Positions 1 to 5,830 of a DNA stretch of 27,486 nt are shown here, piece after piece (within the stretch, counting starts at the first letter, position 1; each line of letters starts with the position of its first letter). Origin of the DNA: CAYFHQ01 sp964342805 (lineage in GTDB: Bacteria > Bacillota > Clostridia > Peptostreptococcales > Acidaminobacteraceae); assembly GCA_964342805.1 (NCBI GenBank), contig CAYFHQ010000045.1, forward strand, positions 1-27,486, in the 5' to 3' direction. A model generated the notes under the pieces. The model searched no databases, was not told the DNA's origin, and saw nothing but the letters and a program-made list of their open reading frames with translations. Both the position numbers and the translations under genes were made by a program.

Positions 1-55
1 AGATTTAGGTTCTGGTGTCTACGACGTGGGGGTTCAAGTCCCTCTACCCGCACCA
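1..55 (+). tRNA. tRNA-Leu(UAG), 3' part only
   Basis: The window opens inside the anticodon stem. The loop at 4-10 carries anticodon TAG at 6-8, and the 3' strand of the anticodon stem is TCTGG at 11-15. A long variable arm follows, holding a GTC-TAC-GAC hairpin, then a T arm with GGGGG / TTCAAGT / CCCTC, an acceptor strand TACCCGC, discriminator A52 and an encoded CCA at 53-55. The long variable arm, UAG anticodon and TTCAAGT loop fit leucine tRNA. The 5' half lies outside the window. Confidence 0.92.
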
Positions 56-60
56 AATGA

Positions 61-94
61 GAGAATCGAGGAATCGGTTCTCTTTTATTTTTTT
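61..94 (+). terminator. Rho-independent terminator of the tRNA transcript
   Basis: A 9-bp stem, GAGAATCGA at 61-69 with TCGGTTCTC at 74-82 (one G-U pair), has a GGAA loop and is followed by a T-rich run at 83-94. It lies 5 bases after the tRNA CCA end, so it ends the tRNA transcript. Confidence 0.9.
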
Positions 95-120
95 GTTATA
101 GTGGAGAAATCGGGTATAAA
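93..120 (+). promoter_or_regulatory. Candidate sigma-70-type promoter for the dipeptidase gene
   Basis: A -35-like TTGTTA at 93-98 and a -10-like TATAAA at 115-120 are separated by 16 bp. It starts in the last Ts of the tRNA terminator and leaves a leader of about 100 bases before the dipeptidase start. Confidence 0.5.
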
Positions 121-121
121 T

Positions 122-217
122 AAACTTCCTAGACCTTTACGGACTGGACAGAAGCCTTTAAGATGAATACCAGAGACCCTTCTCATATGGTAGCCATATG
201 AGTTCCCCCTAGGCAAG
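122..217 (+). promoter_or_regulatory. Structured leader or operator region upstream of the dipeptidase
   Basis: The leader contains a perfect 9-bp inverted repeat, CTCATATGG at 182-190 and CCATATGAG at 194-202, with a 3-base loop. Flanking segments CTTCCTAG (125-132) and CTAGGCAAG (209-217) can pair with one bulge and would enclose the region as an RNA helix just before the ribosome binding site. No known riboswitch core was recognised. It could instead be a palindromic repressor site. Confidence 0.35.
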
Positions 218-228
218 AAGGAAAACCC

Positions 229-1182
229 ATGCATATTGACCTACATTGTGACACCATTTATCGGATGAAAGAATGCAGCTATCCGCAAATCCTTTGGAAG
301 AATGGTTTCCACGTGGATATACAAAAATTGAAGCAAGTGAAAAGTGTCCTCCAGTGTTTTGCCTTGTACGCAGACTTCGGCAAGACCCAGCAAAATGAAG
401 GGGCGTGGAACTATATTCAGTCCCTCTATCAAATTGCCTTAAAGGAGTTTCAAGACAACGGGGCAGACCTCCAGTGGGTACGCAGCCTGTCTGAATTACA
501 TAAGGCCCAGGAGGCTGGAAAGATTGGTGCCATGCTGACCCTGGAAGAGGGGGGCGTGGTAGAAGGGGACATGGGCCGACTGGACCGCCTCTATGCCATG
601 GGCATCCGCATTGCCTCCTTGACATGGAACTACCCCAACTGCATGGGTTATCCAGCAACGAACCCCATGTACCGCAAGTCAGGTTTGACATCCTTTGGCA
701 AGGACGCCGTGGTCCACATGCAGGACATGGGTATGATCGTGGACGTGTCCCACCTGTCTGACCAGGGATTTTGGGACGTTCTAGAACTGGCTGACAAACC
801 CATAATGGCCACCCATTCCAATGCCCGTGCCATCACAGGCCACCCCCGAAACCTAACGGACGACATGATCCGTGCCCTTGGCCAGGCGGGGGGTGTCATG
901 GGCCTCAATTTCTGCGCAGCCTTTCTACACCACACCCATCCAAAGATGCGCATTAAAGACGTCATCCGTCATCTGGACCACATACGCAGCGTTGGCGGGG
1001 AGGACGTCTTGGCCATCGGAACAGATTTTGACGGAATCGGCTGTGAACTGGAAATCGCCCATGCTGGACAAATGGACAAGCTCTATGACCAACTTGGAAA
1101 AGGGGGCTTCACCCCCCGGCAAGTGGACAAGCTTCTAAGAGACAATGTCCTTCGGGTGTTTGGAGACACCTTCCAGCGCTAG
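229..1182 (+). CDS. Membrane dipeptidase (peptidase family M19)
   Basis: A 317-residue zinc dipeptidase of the renal-dipeptidase family, which cleaves dipeptides, often with D- or dehydro-residues at the C-terminal side. The family metal ligands are visible: His6 and Asp8 in LHCDT, Glu in LEEGG (106-107), His175 in VSHLSD and His196 in THSNA. A conserved GTDFDG loop lies at about 264-269. There is no signal peptide, so a cytoplasmic role is likely despite the family name. Length is normal for the bacterial family. The ATG at 229 follows a purine-rich GAAGGAAAA ribosome binding site. It is a single-gene transcript between the tRNA terminator and a strong terminator at 1196. Exact substrate is unknown; bacterial homologues have been linked to peptide scavenging and, in some clusters, to amino-acid or antibiotic metabolism. 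Confidence 0.93.
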   Translation: MHIDLHCDTIYRMKECSYPQILWKNGFHVDIQKLKQVKSVLQCFALYADFGKTQQNEGAWNYIQSLYQIALKEFQDNGADLQWVRSLSELHKAQEAGKIGAMLTLEEGGVVEGDMGRLDRLYAMGIRIASLTWNYPNCMGYPATNPMYRKSGLTSFGKDAVVHMQDMGMIVDVSHLSDQGFWDVLELADKPIMATHSNARAITGHPRNLTDDMIRALGQAGGVMGLNFCAAFLHHTHPKMRIKDVIRHLDHIRSVGGEDVLAIGTDFDGIGCELEIAHAGQMDKLYDQLGKGGFTPRQVDKLLRDNVLRVFGDTFQR

Positions 1183-1195
1183 AAGACAAAAAAGT

Positions 1196-1241
1196 AACCG
1201 ATCTTGGGACCCTACACTGTCCTAAAGATCGGTTTTTGTTT
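1196..1241. terminator. Bidirectional terminator between dipeptidase and LexA-like gene
   Basis: AACCGATCTT pairs perfectly with AAGATCGGTT, and an inner GGGAC/GTCCT helix extends the stem to about 15 bp with a one-base bulge. A T run follows on the plus strand. On the minus strand the A-rich bases before the stem give a T run, so it can end both convergent genes. Confidence 0.9.
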
Positions 1242-1301
1242 TGAGAAGTTTTAAGATTGATCGTAGTCGACTAGTTTATATGACCAAATTAAATGGCCAA
1301 A

Positions 1302-1526
1302 TTACATGACACAGAGGGACCGGGCCCGGCCCTTTTGATAGTCTACATAACCCAGGTCCTTTAGGTCCCTGAGGTAACGGTGAACTGTTGAAACAGAATT
1401 CAATGAGGCAATATGCTGAAGCTCACGATAATTAGGGGGATACCCATGGTCATCCACATATTGTGTCAGTGCATGGTATAGCCGAATATGTCCGTCTTTT
1501 AATTGAATGTTTTTTTCCATCTTCAT
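1302..1526 (-). CDS. LexA N-terminal DNA-binding-domain-only protein (no protease domain)
   Basis: A small protein of about 74 residues matching only the winged-helix DNA-binding domain of LexA: HGYPPNYRE in the helix-turn-helix entry, then STVHRYL in the recognition helix, and a GYVDY wing ending in ARSL. The LexA linker, the Ala-Gly cleavage site and the Ser/Lys peptidase domain are all absent, and the reading frame stops cleanly, so it is not simply a frameshifted lexA. The start is ambiguous: GTG at 1529, ATG at 1526 or ATG at 1520. The AAGGGA ribosome binding site at 1536-1541 favours one of the first two. A longer frame upstream is excluded because the promoter lies inside it. Its promoter carries a perfect LexA box, so it is probably SOS-regulated and may bind the same type of site. 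Without a cleavable domain, it would not be inactivated by RecA. Confidence 0.82.
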   Translation of the reverse strand: MKMEKNIQLKDGHIRLYHALTQYVDDHGYPPNYRELQHIASLNSVSTVHRYLRDLKDLGYVDYQKGRARSLCVM

Positions 1527-1553
1527 CACTCGCTTTCCCTTAAGTTCAACTTC

Positions 1554-1582
1554 ATTATAACCGAACATACGTTCGTGTTCAA
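1554..1582 (-). promoter_or_regulatory. Promoter of the LexA-like gene (TTGAAC-17-TATAAT)
   Basis: Reading the minus strand, -35 TTGAAC (1577-1582) and a consensus -10 TATAAT (1554-1559) are spaced 17 bp. The predicted start near 1547 gives a leader of about 20 bases before the gene. The LexA box fills the spacer. Confidence 0.88.
1562..1575. promoter_or_regulatory. LexA (SOS) box between -35 and -10
   Basis: CGAACATACGTTCG is a perfect match to the Gram-positive LexA/DinR consensus CGAAC-N4-GTTCG. It sits wholly within the spacer of the minus-strand promoter, where bound repressor would block RNA polymerase. It is also 74 bp upstream of the divergent plus-strand gene at 1649, so it may control that unit too. 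Confidence 0.9.
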
Positions 1583-1648
1583 GGGTAAAAAATGCTGTTG
1601 GACAAAGGCAAATCTCCGTGATACGCTGATACAAAGGGGGCACAAGGT

Positions 1649-1861
1649 ATGAACATTATTGAAAAAATTTTTGGAAAGAAAAAACAGAGTAAGCAGGCCC
1701 GTCAGGCCTATGATTTTACGGTGGCTTTTTGTGTGTTTGTCTTCATGTGGGGACTGGTACAATCCTTTACAGGCGGGAGTTTCGTGAACTTCGGGATCAT
1801 GTTGTTGGCCCTGGCTGTGGTGGTTGCTTTCTTTAGATATTTCAACGGAAAGCTCCAATGA
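1649..1861 (+). CDS. Small two-helix membrane protein of unknown function
   Basis: A 70-residue protein that I do not recognise. It has a very basic N-terminal stretch (about 9-18, rich in Lys, Arg and Gln) followed by two hydrophobic segments at about 24-40 and 46-63, with a short Gly/Ser turn between, and a basic C-terminus. This suggests a hairpin in the membrane with both ends in the cytoplasm. A GGGGG-containing ribosome binding region lies 8-12 bases before the ATG. Its stop overlaps the start of the DNA glycosylase gene (ATGA), so the two are translationally coupled. The shared divergent region with the SOS-box promoter suggests, but does not prove, damage-induced expression. Small SOS-induced membrane proteins that delay cell division are known in other bacteria, which makes that an idea worth testing. 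Confidence 0.72.
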   Translation: MNIIEKIFGKKKQSKQARQAYDFTVAFCVFVFMWGLVQSFTGGSFVNFGIMLLALAVVVAFFRYFNGKLQ

Positions 1862-2346
1862 TCCATTCCTTTTCACCCATTGTTGGCTTACAGCCAAGAG
1901 TGCTGATCCTGGGTTCCATGCCCAGCGTCAAGTCTTTGGAAGCCCACCAATACTATGGCCATCCCCGCAACCAGTTTTGGACCATCATGATGGATCTGAC
2001 TGGGGTGGACCGGAGCCTTGCCTATGATGAAAGAGTTACTTTTATCAAGCAACACCCTGTAATCATTTGGGATGTTCTTAAAAGCTGCGAGCGGGAAGGC
2101 AGTTTGGACACGGCCATTCGAAATGAGGAGCCCAATGATATTCAAGGTCTCTTAGACCAGCATCCAACCCTTGAAGTCATCGTACTCAATGGGGGCAAGG
2201 CAGCTCAATCATTTAAAAAGGCTTGCCCAGATTTGGTGGGTCGAGAGGACCTAATCCTCCTTACCATGCCGTCTACCAGCCCGGCCTACACCCTTCCCTT
2301 GGAAGAAAAATTGAAAGCCTGGCGACGGCTGATCCCATGGCTATAG
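1858..2346 (+). CDS. Hypoxanthine/uracil-DNA glycosylase, UDG superfamily family 6 (HDG type)
   Basis: A 162-residue single-domain glycosylase of the UDG fold, resembling the deoxyinosine glycosylase (HDG) branch. It would remove deaminated bases such as hypoxanthine from DNA to start base excision repair. The first motif, LGSMPS at 18-23, leads into YYGHPRNQFW at 32-41. Asn38 in it corresponds to the catalytic Asn of the HDG family. The later LNGGKA and PSTSPA segments fit the conserved core and the base-intercalation loop. Length matches the family. Its ATG overlaps the stop of the membrane-protein gene by 4 bases. The pairing of a repair glycosylase with a LexA-like regulator across an SOS box gives this small block a coherent DNA-damage theme. 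Confidence 0.85.
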   Translation: MIHSFSPIVGLQPRVLILGSMPSVKSLEAHQYYGHPRNQFWTIMMDLTGVDRSLAYDERVTFIKQHPVIIWDVLKSCEREGSLDTAIRNEEPNDIQGLLDQHPTLEVIVLNGGKAAQSFKKACPDLVGREDLILLTMPSTSPAYTLPLEEKLKAWRRLIPWL

Positions 2347-2355
2347 GACAAAAGT

Positions 2356-2406
2356 AAAGACGATCCACCCTTCCATGAAGCTTGGAAGGGTAGGTCGTCT
2401 TTTTTT
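2356..2406. terminator. Bidirectional terminator after the glycosylase
   Basis: A long hairpin pairs AAAGACGATC..ACCCTTCC with GGAAGGGT..GGTCGTCTTT around a 9-base loop, with six or more Ts on the plus side. The T run merges with the stop codon of the convergent minus-strand gene, and A-rich bases on the other side would serve that gene too. Confidence 0.9.
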
Positions 2407-3868
2407 ACTGGGAAGGTTCCTTGTCCAGCTGGGTCAAGACTTGTCGCTTGAGCCGCTCTGCCATTAAAGAAGATTTTTCTGTTCGAACAGTAATTTCCGC
2501 GTCCTGAAGGCCTGTTTCACGGGCAATGATCTCCCGAACTTTTGGCCTGCAGTAAGACCCTTGACACCGGCCCATGCCAGCCCGGGTCCGTCGTTTAATA
2601 CTGTCTGTGGAGGACAAGGGAATGCCCCGGTGAAGGGCATCAACGATTTCGGCTTCTGTGACTTGCTCGCACCGACAGATCACATGGTCTGTAGGGTCCT
2701 CCGCCTGGGTAGACCCAGCGAAAGTGTCGTTCTTTGGCAGAATAATGGCCCGTCGACTGGGTTTCCAGTCCGGCTTTTCCTGGAGGGGGAGGCCCGAGTC
2801 CCTCAATAAGGTGACCACATACTCTGCAATGGCTGGCGACGAAGTTAGGCCCGGGGAGTCAATCCCTGCCACATTGAAAAAGCCCTTAATGGGGGATTCT
2901 TCTACAATGAAGTCCTTCCGGTCACTGGTGGCCCTGACCCCAGAAAAGGAGGTGAGGACAAAGGCGTTATTAACCTCCGGCAGGGTCTTTTTGGCCATGG
3001 ACAGAATATAACGCAGGCTCTCCTCGTCGGTACTGGTGTCATATCGCTCATTGACTTCCGTGGCGTCAGGACCCAACATGAGGTTGCCATGGTAGGTTTG
3101 GGTAACCAAGACCCCCTTGCCCTTGTCCGTGGGTGTCTGGAAGACTACCCGGGAGACTCTGGCACCCTGGCTCTTGTCATAGAGGAGGTACTGGCCCTTT
3201 CGAGGGCAGATTTTAAAGTTGTTGGCCCCTACCATGGCAGCGATCTGGTCGCTGTAGGCCCCGGCCGCATTGATCACGAGTCGGCTGTGGAGCTGGCCCA
3301 GGGAGGTCTTAATGTCAAATCCGCCTTGGTTATTTAGGCCCATGCTCTCCACTTCCGCGTTGATAAAGAGGTCAACCCCATTGGCAATGGCGTTTTCTGC
3401 AAGGGCAATGGTAAACTCATAGGGGGAGGTCACCCCTGCGGTTTGACACAGGAGCCCTCCAACAACTTGGTCGGACAGGTTGGGTTCCAGGGACCTGACT
3501 TGGTCTCCTGAGAGTAGTTCTAAGTCGGTCACACCATTCTGGGTCCCCTTTTCCACCAGTTTGTGGAGGGTGTCCACGTCTTCCTGGTCAAAGGCAACCA
3601 CAAGGCTACCACATTGTCGGTAACCAAAATGAAGGTCCCCGTTGAGGGCGGAAAACATTTGGCTCCCAGCCTTGTTGAAGCGGGCCTTTAGGGTTCCCGG
3701 CGTGGCATTATAGCCCCCGTGGACAATCCCGCTATTGGCCTTGGATGCGCCACAGCTGACGTCATTTTCTTTCTCTACTAAGGCCACTGACAATTCATAT
3801 CGTGATAGGCCCCGGGCGATGGCTGATCCAATGACACCGGCGCCAATAATTAATACATCATATACCAT
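2405..3868 (-). CDS. FAD-dependent glycerol-3-phosphate dehydrogenase-like protein with BFD [2Fe-2S] domain (orphan copy)
   Basis: A 487-residue paralogue of the GlpA-like protein at 8999. The N-terminal FAD-binding motif is GAGVIGSAIARGLSRY. A DAO-type fold follows, with the glycerol-phosphate dehydrogenase-like NSGIVHGGY region. The C-terminal BFD-like domain has CRC and CQGSYC, four cysteines placed to hold a [2Fe-2S] cluster. It probably oxidises glycerol-3-phosphate or a related 2-hydroxyacid or polyol phosphate, passing electrons through the Fe-S centre. The start is set at ATG 3868, 7 bases after AGGAGG; the ATG at 3874 is too close to that site. Unlike the copy at 8999 it has no GlpB-like or DUF1667 partner beside it, so it may borrow them or work on another substrate. 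A candidate sigma-54 promoter and a tandem repeat lie just upstream. Confidence 0.88.
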   Translation of the reverse strand: MVYDVLIIGAGVIGSAIARGLSRYELSVALVEKENDVSCGASKANSGIVHGGYNATPGTLKARFNKAGSQMFSALNGDLHFGYRQCGSLVVAFDQEDVDTLHKLVEKGTQNGVTDLELLSGDQVRSLEPNLSDQVVGGLLCQTAGVTSPYEFTIALAENAIANGVDLFINAEVESMGLNNQGGFDIKTSLGQLHSRLVINAAGAYSDQIAAMVGANNFKICPRKGQYLLYDKSQGARVSRVVFQTPTDKGKGVLVTQTYHGNLMLGPDATEVNERYDTSTDEESLRYILSMAKKTLPEVNNAFVLTSFSGVRATSDRKDFIVEESPIKGFFNVAGIDSPGLTSSPAIAEYVVTLLRDSGLPLQEKPDWKPSRRAIILPKNDTFAGSTQAEDPTDHVICRCEQVTEAEIVDALHRGIPLSSTDSIKRRTRAGMGRCQGSYCRPKVREIIARETGLQDAEITVRTEKSSLMAERLKRQVLTQLDKEPSQ

Positions 3869-3887
3869 GGTCATTCCTCCTGTGTCT

Positions 3888-3915
3888 AGTATACCCAATT
3901 TAATAGTCATGCAAA
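3888..3915 (-). promoter_or_regulatory. Alternative sigma-70-like promoter for the orphan GlpA-like gene
   Basis: On the minus strand TATACT (3888-3893) lies 15-16 bp after TTGCAT/TTTGCA (3909-3915). The -35 match is poor and the leader would be very short. It overlaps the sigma-54 candidate, so only one of the two need be real. Confidence 0.3.
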
Positions 3916-3925
3916 AAGGAAGCCA
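3910..3925 (-). promoter_or_regulatory. Candidate sigma-54 (-24/-12) promoter
   Basis: The minus strand reads TGGCTTCCTTTTTGCA, matching the consensus TGGCAYRNNNNTTGCW at 10 of 12 fixed positions, with the required 10 bp between GG and GC. Transcription would start near 3899, about 30 bases before the ATG at 3868. A PAS/AAA+ sigma-54 activator is encoded at 12138. Confidence 0.62.
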
Positions 3926-3954
3926 GTTACCCATATAACCAGATACCCATATAA
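3923..3954. repeat. Two tandem 16-bp repeats upstream of the sigma-54 candidate
   Basis: CCAGTTACCCATATAA (3923-3938) is followed directly by CCAGATACCCATATAA (3939-3954), differing at one base. On the minus strand each unit reads TTATATGGGTA-CTGG, and the promoter-proximal copy ends in the TGG of the -24 element. This looks like a regulator-binding array. Confidence 0.7.
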
Positions 3955-3998
3955 AAAGAACAGCCAAGAATGAATATACGCATTCTTGGCTGTTTCTT
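3951..3998 (-). terminator. Terminator of the MATE gene (bidirectional form)
   Basis: A perfect 14-bp stem, AACAGCCAAGAATG (3959-3972) with CATTCTTGGCTGTT (3981-3994), has an 8-base loop. On the minus strand it is followed by CTTTTTAT, so it ends MATE transcription before the next minus-strand gene begins. Confidence 0.85.
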
Positions 3999-4046
3999 GT
4001 ATGGGTTGGTCAGTATTTTCTCCAAGTGATTGATTTTGGGGCCTGC

Positions 4047-5396
4047 TTAGTCGTGGAGTTTGATCTTCATCCACTCCCGGTTGGCAAACCGTCGGTAGAT
4101 AATGACGCAGAAGATCAAGAAGGCTGCAATTTCTGCGATCCAAAGGCCGGCTATGCCTGTGGCCATGCGGATGATTAAGAAGTAGCTGCCAGGTACAAAG
4201 ATCAACCAGAGTCGGCCAATGGTAATATACATAACGGCCTTGGTGTCCCCAGCCCCCCGCAGACCACCGGACATGGCGATCATGAAATTGAGTAGGGGTT
4301 GGTTGACTGCAATGAGCAACATGGTGCCCAGGGAGGCCTGTATAACAGCTGCGTCTGAAGTAAAGGCCCGAAGAATAGGCTCTCGCAGAACAAAGAAGAC
4401 GATACACATGAATCCACCCCAAAGGGTTGCCAGGAGGGCAGAAGTCATGCCAGAGGCATAGGCCTTTTCTTCATCCTTTTCCCCCAGAGACTTGCCTACC
4501 AAGGTAGCTGCCGCAATGGACAAGCCCACGGCGGGCATAAAGGAAATACTCTCAATGTTAATCAGGATACGGAAGGCTGCTTCAGACACCGTGTCCAGGC
4601 GGGAAACGATCACGCCCAAGACCAAAAAAGATGACTGCATAAGGGCCTGCTCCACCGCACCAGGTGTACTAATGCGGATCAGTGGTTTCAGGATGTCCGC
4701 TTGCATGGCCATGTCTTTCAGGCGGAGTTTAACCCGCTCGTGCATACCAAAGCAAATCACCGTATAGGCGGTTACCGCAATCCAGCGGGAAATGGTTGTG
4801 GACAGGGCTGCACCGGCAATGCCCATTTCAGGGAAGATCCATATCCCTTTAATTAGAACGTAGTTACCAATGATGTTAATGACATTGGAAATCCCCGTAA
4901 TGACCATGGGTGAAACCGTGTCTCCAGCCCCCCGGAGGATGGCCGCATAGGAGAAAGACAAAAACATGGCAGGAATACTCCAAGCAACAATGGGGAAGTA
5001 GTCCTGAATGAAATTGCTTACTTCTATAGTGGTGTCAAAAATAGAAAACAGTTGAACGGAGAAGATCAAGGACAGGGCCATGATCACCAGGGAGATTCCA
5101 CCATTCAGTAGAACGGTTTGACTCGCTGTCCGGTTGAGTCGGTCATAATCTCCTTCACCATAGCTTCGGGCAACCAAGGCAGTGGCCCCGGAATTGAAGG
5201 ATGTGAAAACGAAGATTAAGGTAAACATGATAGAGTTTGCAAAGCCAGCCGCCGCCAGTGCGGATTTGCCGATGAACTGGCTGATCATGATGGTATCAGC
5301 GACACCCAGTAGGGTGTTCAAGCTCATTTCAAGAACCGCAGGGAGGGCCATCGTCAGGATGCTGAGGATGAGTGCTTTATTGAGTTTGTTTTTCAT
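4047..5396 (-). CDS. MATE family multidrug/cation efflux transporter
   Basis: A 449-residue integral membrane protein with the two-fold MatE layout and about 12 hydrophobic segments. Characteristic stretches are ALPAVLEMSLNTLLGVADTI at the start of the first half and RISTPGAVEQALMQSS at the start of the second. Members export drugs or metabolites in exchange for Na+ or H+; substrate cannot be told from sequence. The start at 5396 is chosen because AAGGAGGACCAC stands directly before that ATG and 449 residues is the usual family length; the longer frame reaching 5492 runs through the promoter. It ends with its own terminator at 3951. A palindrome overlapping its predicted -35 suggests a repressor, but no local regulator gene is adjacent. 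Confidence 0.93.
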   Translation of the reverse strand: MKNKLNKALILSILTMALPAVLEMSLNTLLGVADTIMISQFIGKSALAAAGFANSIMFTLIFVFTSFNSGATALVARSYGEGDYDRLNRTASQTVLLNGGISLVIMALSLIFSVQLFSIFDTTIEVSNFIQDYFPIVAWSIPAMFLSFSYAAILRGAGDTVSPMVITGISNVINIIGNYVLIKGIWIFPEMGIAGAALSTTISRWIAVTAYTVICFGMHERVKLRLKDMAMQADILKPLIRISTPGAVEQALMQSSFLVLGVIVSRLDTVSEAAFRILINIESISFMPAVGLSIAAATLVGKSLGEKDEEKAYASGMTSALLATLWGGFMCIVFFVLREPILRAFTSDAAVIQASLGTMLLIAVNQPLLNFMIAMSGGLRGAGDTKAVMYITIGRLWLIFVPGSYFLIIRMATGIAGLWIAEIAAFLIFCVIIYRRFANREWMKIKLHD

Positions 5397-5462
5397 GTGG
5401 TCCTCCTTAAGATCGATAAAAAACATTTTACTTTTTTTAATGCTCACTACAGTATATAGGAA

Positions 5463-5494
5463 AGTATATGAGAATACTAGAGTTATACTCAAGT
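5463..5494 (-). promoter_or_regulatory. Candidate MATE promoter with operator-like palindrome
   Basis: On the minus strand TTGAGT (5487-5492) and TATACT (5463-5468) are spaced 18 bp. A 19-base imperfect palindrome, ACTAGAGTTATACTCAAGT at 5476-5494 with 7 of 9 positions symmetric and an inner perfect GAGT-N3-ACTC, covers the -35. That is typical of a repressor site. Confidence 0.45.
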
Positions 5495-5505
5495 TTGCTT
5501 CTTTG

Positions 5506-5638
5506 TATGGAAGGGATATGGAACAAGCTTGATGGACGCAAGCGAAGTGGACAGTTAGGCGGCCTAGCTCTCCAAGACTTTGAGTGGTCTTGAGTCTCCT
5601 GTTTATACCATATCCAATCTTTATACTGGGATATAGGT
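5506..5638. promoter_or_regulatory. Upstream region with repeated ATATGG-type motifs, candidate enhancer sites
   Basis: TATGGAA occurs at 5506-5512 and again at 5517-5523, one helical turn apart. ACCATATCC (5607-5615) and GGATATAGGT (5629-5638) form an inverted repeat. GGATATGG (5514-5521) is also complementary to CCATATCC (5608-5615). The same ATATGG core is in the tandem repeats at 3923-3954. These lie 180-310 bp upstream of the sigma-54 start near 5817, a plausible distance for activator binding. Between them sit small hairpins, for example AGTTAGG-CGG-CCTAGCT, so a structured RNA is an alternative. Confidence 0.35.
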
Positions 5639-5664
5639 TTGTGTGTTAAAATAATGAAAGACTC

Positions 5665-5678
5665 TGAGAACGCTTTCC
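5665..5678. promoter_or_regulatory. Candidate catabolite-response (cre) site
   Basis: TGAGAACGCTTTCC resembles the CcpA-binding consensus TGAAAACGCTTTCA with two mismatches and an intact central CG. It lies 126 bp upstream of the glycerol operon -24/-12 promoter, where CcpA could repress when preferred sugars are present. Confidence 0.35.
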
Positions 5679-5790
5679 TTGATACTTTTTCCCAAGCAAA
5701 TGCCGCACAAAACACAGTAGGTTGGTAAAAAAGATCAGGAAAACGATTGAGTTTCTCCGAAAATACTGTAAAAATGCGAAATGTTCATTT

Positions 5791-5806
5791 TGGCATGACA
5801 ATTGCT
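5791..5806 (+). promoter_or_regulatory. Sigma-54 (-24/-12) promoter of the glycerol operon
   Basis: TGGCATGACAATTGCT fits the consensus TGGCAYRNNNNTTGCW at every fixed position, with GG at 5792-5793 and GC at 5804-5805 separated by the required 10 bp. Transcription would begin near 5817, right at the AGGAGG of glpP, leaving a leader of only about 14 bases. An activator of this sigma factor is encoded at the end of the same locus. Confidence 0.82.
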
Positions 5807-5830
5807 TAATATTTTGACAGGAGGCGTCTC

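Noticed and set aside
1527..1643. N-terminal extension of the LexA-like protein to 113 residues
   Set aside because: It would include the promoter and LexA box as coding sequence, and LexA homology begins only after the internal start.
3923..3954. Start of a CRISPR array
   Set aside because: Only two 16-bp units directly adjacent without spacers; no cas genes.
3907..4422. 171-codon minus-strand frame overlapping the end of the MATE gene
   Set aside because: It overlaps the MATE coding region out of frame and runs through the terminator hairpin; no domain is recognisable.
5514..5615. Known riboswitch or ribozyme in the MATE/glpP gap
   Set aside because: No conserved core of a known riboswitch, hammerhead, 6S or SRP RNA could be matched, and it lies upstream of, not within, the predicted glycerol transcript.
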